Positions 5,579 to 8,167 of a DNA stretch of 8,167 nucleotides are shown in pieces (the stretch's first letter is position 1; each line of letters opens with the position of its first letter). Where the stretch lies: the NCBI GenBank assembly GCA_946480605.1, contig CAMLKW010000200.1:1-8167 (forward strand). The letters are read 5' to 3'. The notes beneath the pieces are model-generated. The model ran no database searches, had not been told where the DNA came from, and saw only the letters and a list, made by a program, of their open reading frames with translations. The DNA comes from an uncultured Roseateles sp. Lineage in GTDB: Bacteria > Pseudomonadota > Gammaproteobacteria > Burkholderiales > Burkholderiaceae. Made by a program: the position numbers and the translations under genes.

Positions 5579-6463
5579 TCACATCCAGTAGACGACGACG
5601 TACAGGCCCAGCCAAACCACGTCGACGAAGTGCCAGTACCAGGCCGCGCCTTCGAAGCCGAAGTGGCGGTCGGCCGTGAAGTGGCCCTTGTGCAGGCGCA
5701 GCGTGATGAACAACAGCATCAGCATGCCCACGAAGACGTGGAAGCCGTGGAAGCCGGTCAGCATGAAGAAGGTCGAGCCGAACACGCCGGAGCTGAGCTT
5801 GAGGTTCAGGTCCTTGTAGGCGTGGGCGTACTCGAAGCCCTGCACGAACAGGAAGATCACGCCCAGCAGCACCGTGGCCCACATGAAGGCGATGGTCTTG
5901 GCACGGTTGCCGGCGATCAGCGCGTGGTGAGCGATGGTCAGCGTGACGCCCGAGGTCAGCAGCAGCGCGGTGTTGACCGTGGGCAGCGGCCAGGGGCCGA
6001 TGGTCGAGAAGGGTTCGACGGTACCGGCCGGCGCGGCGGTGAAGCCGGCGGCGGTGCTGGGCCAGATGGCCTTGAAATCGGGCCACAGCAGCGCGTTCTC
6101 CAGGCTGCCCAGCGAGGGCACCGAGAACACGCGGGCCCAGTACAGCGCCCCGAAGAAGGCAGCGAAGAACATCACCTCCGAGAAGATGAACCAGCCCATG
6201 CTCCAGCGGAAGGAGACGTCGATGCGGTCGCTGTACATGCCGCCCTCGCTCTCGCGGATGGCGTCGCCGAACCACTGCTTCAGGATGAAGGCCCAGAAGG
6301 CCAGGCCACCCAGCAGGGAGTACATGCCCCAGCCATGGCCGTTGATCCACTGGCCCGCGCCCAGGATGACGAAGAACAGGCCGGTGGCGGCCAGGACCGG
6401 ATGCCGCGAAGGCCCCGGCACGAAGTAGTACGGCGTCTTGCCCGTGGTTGTCGCTGCCGACAT
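5579..6463 (-). CDS. ctaE: Cytochrome c oxidase subunit III
   Basis: A 294-aa polytopic protein with about seven membrane helices. It is the core subunit of aa3-type oxidase that stabilises subunit I and its proton uptake. Family landmarks are the N-terminal YYFVPGPSRHPV; EGGMYSDRIDVSFRWSMGWFIF; SEVMFFAAFF with the conserved membrane Glu at residue 96; TLTIAHHALIAGN; GFEYAHAY; FFMLTGFHGFHVFVG; and the final FEGAAWYWHFVDVVWLGLYV. The frame extends 20 codons further upstream, but the ATG at 6463 is chosen for its strong SD and the match to family N-termini. It is the last gene of the ctaD unit and lies 40 nt after the DUF2970 gene. Transcription ends at the hairpin 22 nt after the stop. Confidence 0.97.
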   Translation of the reverse strand: MSAATTTGKTPYYFVPGPSRHPVLAATGLFFVILGAGQWINGHGWGMYSLLGGLAFWAFILKQWFGDAIRESEGGMYSDRIDVSFRWSMGWFIFSEVMFFAAFFGALYWARVFSVPSLGSLENALLWPDFKAIWPSTAAGFTAAPAGTVEPFSTIGPWPLPTVNTALLLTSGVTLTIAHHALIAGNRAKTIAFMWATVLLGVIFLFVQGFEYAHAYKDLNLKLSSGVFGSTFFMLTGFHGFHVFVGMLMLLFITLRLHKGHFTADRHFGFEGAAWYWHFVDVVWLGLYVVVYWM

Positions 6464-6469
6464 GTCGTT

Positions 6470-6475
6470 CTCCTC
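6470..6475 (-). promoter_or_regulatory. Strong Shine-Dalgarno GAGGAG of ctaE
   Basis: On the - strand GAGGAG lies 6 nt before the ATG at 6463 (GAGGAGAACGACATG). It decides the start against the longer open frame. It is the clearest ribosome binding site in the window, where most other leftward genes rely on overlapping stop/start codons. Confidence 0.8.
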
Positions 6476-6503
6476 GTTCTCTGTACTCTTTGGTGGCCAG
6501 CGC

Positions 6504-6746
6504 TCAGGCACCGGCCACGCCACTGCCGATGACCCAGCGGACCAGCAGCACCAGCATCAACACAAACACGGCCGCGCCCAGCACGCCCGCGATGATCACG
6601 TGCACCGGGTTGAGCTTGGCCATGTCGTTCTCATGGTCCTTGCCCCGGCGCACGCCAAAAAAACTCCAGGCCACCGCCGACAGCGTCTGGCCAATGGAGG
6701 CCTTGCGCTGCACGACCTCCTTCAGATCGCGACCCGCCTCGCTCAC
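6504..6746 (-). CDS. DUF2970 family small membrane protein
   Basis: An 80-aa protein with an amphipathic basic N-terminal half (LKEVVQRKASIGQTLSAVAW then SFFGVRRG), the conserved KLNPVHVIIAGV entry and one membrane helix (about 49-72). This matches the DUF2970 proteins that lie between ctaG and ctaE in betaproteobacteria. Its role is unknown; oxidase assembly or stability is inferred from position. The start is GTG at 6746, overlapping the ctaG stop as GTGA, with a GGAG about 7 nt upstream. The single helix is presumed to be in the inner membrane. Confidence 0.9.
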   Translation of the reverse strand: MSEAGRDLKEVVQRKASIGQTLSAVAWSFFGVRRGKDHENDMAKLNPVHVIIAGVLGAAVFVLMLVLLVRWVIGSGVAGA

Positions 6747-7351
6747 AGCGCGGCTCCGGTCGCCGGCGCCTGGCCGACCTTGACCACACCCTTGCCCGCC
6801 ACCTCAAAGAAGGTGTAGGACAGAGTGATGGTCTTCACATCCTTGGGCAGCTTGGGGTCGATGACGAACACGACCGGCCACTGCTTGCTCTCGCCCGGCT
6901 GCAACGTGTACTCGTTGAAGCAGAAGCACTCCAGCTTGTTGAAATGCGCGCTGGCCTGCATGGGCGCATAGCTGGGGATCGCCTGCGCTGCCATCACGCG
7001 GTCCTGCTTGTTGCGGAACTCGTACATGACCTGGCTCAGCTCGCCCGGGTGCACCGTCATGTGGCGCACCGCCGGCTTGAAGTCCCAGGGACCACGTGCG
7101 TTGGTGTCGAACTCGACCGTGATCTCGCGGCTGTAGTCGACCTGGCCGTTGCCGGCGGCCCCGCCCTTGGCGGACGCGACCTGGCGCTCGGCCAGCGACA
7201 GCACGTTGATGCCCAGCGCCTCGCAGATGTGCTTGTACAGCGGCACCAGCGCGTAGCCGAAGCCGAGCATCATCACCACCACCACCACCAGCTTCAGCAA
7301 CAGCTGGCGGTTGTCGCGGTGCAGCGCTGCGGCCAGGGATCTCAGGCGCAT
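6743..7351 (-). CDS. ctaG: Cytochrome c oxidase copper assembly protein CtaG/Cox11
   Basis: A 202-aa protein that delivers Cu(I) to the CuB centre of subunit I. It has a short cytoplasmic N-terminus, one membrane helix at about 18-38 (an unusual run of Val) and a periplasmic immunoglobulin-like domain. The copper ligands C142 and C144 are in the hallmark LECFCFNE. A further conserved Cys, C43, lies just after the helix in PLYKHICEALG. Other landmarks are REITVEFD, PWDFKP, AQAIPSYAP and the terminal LSYTFFEV. The start is the ATG at 7351, 1 nt after the stop of the 37-aa gene (TGA-C-ATG). A longer form would need the TTG at 7372 inside that gene. No SD is seen, so coupling is likely. The stop overlaps the DUF2970 GTG start. 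Confidence 0.96.
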   Translation of the reverse strand: MRLRSLAAALHRDNRQLLLKLVVVVVMMLGFGYALVPLYKHICEALGINVLSLAERQVASAKGGAAGNGQVDYSREITVEFDTNARGPWDFKPAVRHMTVHPGELSQVMYEFRNKQDRVMAAQAIPSYAPMQASAHFNKLECFCFNEYTLQPGESKQWPVVFVIDPKLPKDVKTITLSYTFFEVAGKGVVKVGQAPATGAAL

Positions 7352-7352
7352 G

Positions 7353-7466
7353 TCAGTGGTTGAACAGGGCAATCTTGGCCACGAAGCCGACGCCGAAGGC
7401 CAGCGCCACCGACAGCAGGATCAGGCCCAGCCGCCGGTTGCTCTTGCGTTGCTCGGGCGTCGTCAT
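7353..7466 (-). CDS. Cytochrome oxidase small assembly protein (37 aa)
   Basis: ATG at 7466 to TGA at 7355-7353 encodes 37 residues: a polar, basic start (MTTPEQRKSNRR) followed by one membrane helix (LGLILLSVALAFGVGFVAKI) and a short tail ALFNH. This matches in size, sequence style and position the small assembly proteins annotated between ctaD and ctaG in Burkholderiales. Positive residues before the helix suggest an N-in orientation in the inner membrane. It begins 10 nt after the ctaD stop and ends 1 nt before the ctaG start. The SD is weak (GCGCGGAC). Its exact role is not established; help with subunit I maturation is inferred from context. It is short enough to be missed by length-filtered gene finding. 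Confidence 0.85.
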   Translation of the reverse strand: MTTPEQRKSNRRLGLILLSVALAFGVGFVAKIALFNH

Positions 7467-7476
7467 GTCCGCGCGG

Positions 7477-8167
7477 TCAGGCAATGATCTTGGTGGCCGA
7501 AGCGTTCAGCTTGGGCGGCTCCTCGAAGGTGTGGAACGGCGCCGGCGACGGCACTTCCCACTCCAGGCCTTCGGCGGCTTCCCAGGGCTTCTGCGGCGCC
7601 TTCGCGCCCTTGCCACGCATCATGGGCACCACGACGAACAGGAAGAAGTAGACCTGCATCAGGCCAAAGCCGAAGGCGCCGATCGTCGCGATCGCGTTGA
7701 AGTCGGTGAACTGCATGGGGTAGTCGGCGTAGCGGCGCGGCATGCCGGCCAGACCCAGGAAGTGCATCGGGAAGAAGGTGATGTTGAAGAAGATCAGCGA
7801 GCCCCAGAAGTGGATCTTGCCGCGCGTCTCCGAATACATCACGCCGGTCCACTTCGGACCCCAGTAGTAGACGCCGGCGAACAGCGCGTACAGCGAGCCG
7901 GCCACCAGCACGTAGTGGAAGTGGGCCACGACGTAGTAGGTGTCCTGCAGCTGGATGTCGATCGGAGCCACCGACAGGATCAGGCCGGTGAAGCCGCCCA
8001 TCGTGAACACGAAGATGAAGCCGACCGCGAACAGCATGGGCGTCTCGAAGGTCATCGAGCCGCGCCACATCGTCGCCAGCCAGTTGAAGATCTTCACGCC
8101 CGTGGGCACGGCGATCAGCATGGTGGCGTACATGAAGAACAGCTGGCCGGTCACGGGCATGCCGGTC
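7477..8167 (-). CDS. ctaD: Cytochrome c oxidase subunit I, 3' part
   Basis: The frame is open through the right edge, and the 229 visible residues form the C-terminal part of the catalytic heme-copper subunit. Visible landmarks are AVPTGVKIFNWLATMW, which carries the K-channel Lys; the heme ligands in VVAHFHYVL (HFH encoded at 7915-7923, one His to heme a3, the next to heme a); the loop DIQLQDTYY just before it; and the late helices with FWGSLIFFNITFFPMHFLGLAGMPRRYADYP. The tail (VPSPAPFHTFEEPP) is typical of proteobacterial aa3 subunit I. Helices I to VII, with the CuB His residues and the first heme a ligand, lie outside the window. The protein accepts electrons from CuA and reduces O2 to water while pumping protons. 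It is the first visible gene of the ctaD to ctaE unit; subunit II is expected beyond the edge. Confidence 0.97.
   Translation of the reverse strand, partial: TGMPVTGQLFFMYATMLIAVPTGVKIFNWLATMWRGSMTFETPMLFAVGFIFVFTMGGFTGLILSVAPIDIQLQDTYYVVAHFHYVLVAGSLYALFAGVYYWGPKWTGVMYSETRGKIHFWGSLIFFNITFFPMHFLGLAGMPRRYADYPMQFTDFNAIATIGAFGFGLMQVYFFLFVVVPMMRGKGAKAPQKPWEAAEGLEWEVPSPAPFHTFEEPPKLNASATKIIA

Noticed and set aside
5630..6532. 300-codon + strand frame
   Set aside because: It is antisense to ctaE, with Glu/Gln/Arg-rich low complexity and no recognisable domain.
6944..7363. + strand frame with an eight-residue His run
   Set aside because: It is antisense to ctaG; the His run is simply the complement of the Val/Met-rich membrane helix.
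7352..7372. Longer CtaG starting at TTG 7372
   Set aside because: It would need a rare start inside the 37-aa gene and adds residues with no family match; the ATG at 7351 fits the coupled junction.

Overview
The window is GC-rich, tightly packed chromosomal DNA. Protein content and gene order point to a betaproteobacterium of the order Burkholderiales (Comamonadaceae or the Rubrivivax/Roseateles-type lineages). This rests on the RpoH sequence, the twin-transmembrane DUF2909 and DUF2970 proteins, the 37-residue oxidase small assembly protein, and a GC-hairpin intergenic repeat of a kind I associate with that order. I cannot fix the genus by reading alone.

Layout: the 3' part of rpoH (heat-shock sigma-32) runs rightward from the left edge to 623. 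A perfect bidirectional hairpin terminator (646-669) separates it from a long leftward block for building aa3-type cytochrome c oxidase. In transcription order (right to left) that block has two parts. Part 1 is ctaD (subunit I, 3' part only), a 37-aa small assembly protein, ctaG/cox11, a DUF2970 protein and ctaE (subunit III). It ends at a second bidirectional terminator (5535-5557). Part 2 is SURF1, an uncharacterised CxxxC membrane protein, ctaA (heme A synthase), ctaB (heme O synthase), a SCO1/SenC copper-chaperone lipoprotein and a Skp/OmpH-like periplasmic chaperone. A single rightward gene (DUF2909, 5288-5512) sits between the two parts, divergent from SURF1 and convergent with ctaE.

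Function: CtaB converts heme B to heme O, CtaA converts heme O to heme A, SURF1 helps insert heme a3, CtaG delivers copper to CuB in subunit I, and SCO serves the CuA site of subunit II, whose gene is not in the window. Most junctions in both leftward units are 4-nt ATGA/GTGA overlaps or gaps of 1-10 nt, and several starts lack a Shine-Dalgarno sequence, so translational coupling is likely. 

I found no mobile element, tRNA, rRNA or CRISPR, and no gene-free stretch over 300 bases. I see no wholly new system. The less ordinary points are the Skp-like gene attached to SCO, the second CxxxC thioredoxin-like protein, the inverted DUF2909 gene with a possible leaderless start, and a repeat-bearing gap between ctaA and ctaB that is exactly bridged by a 26-codon reading frame.
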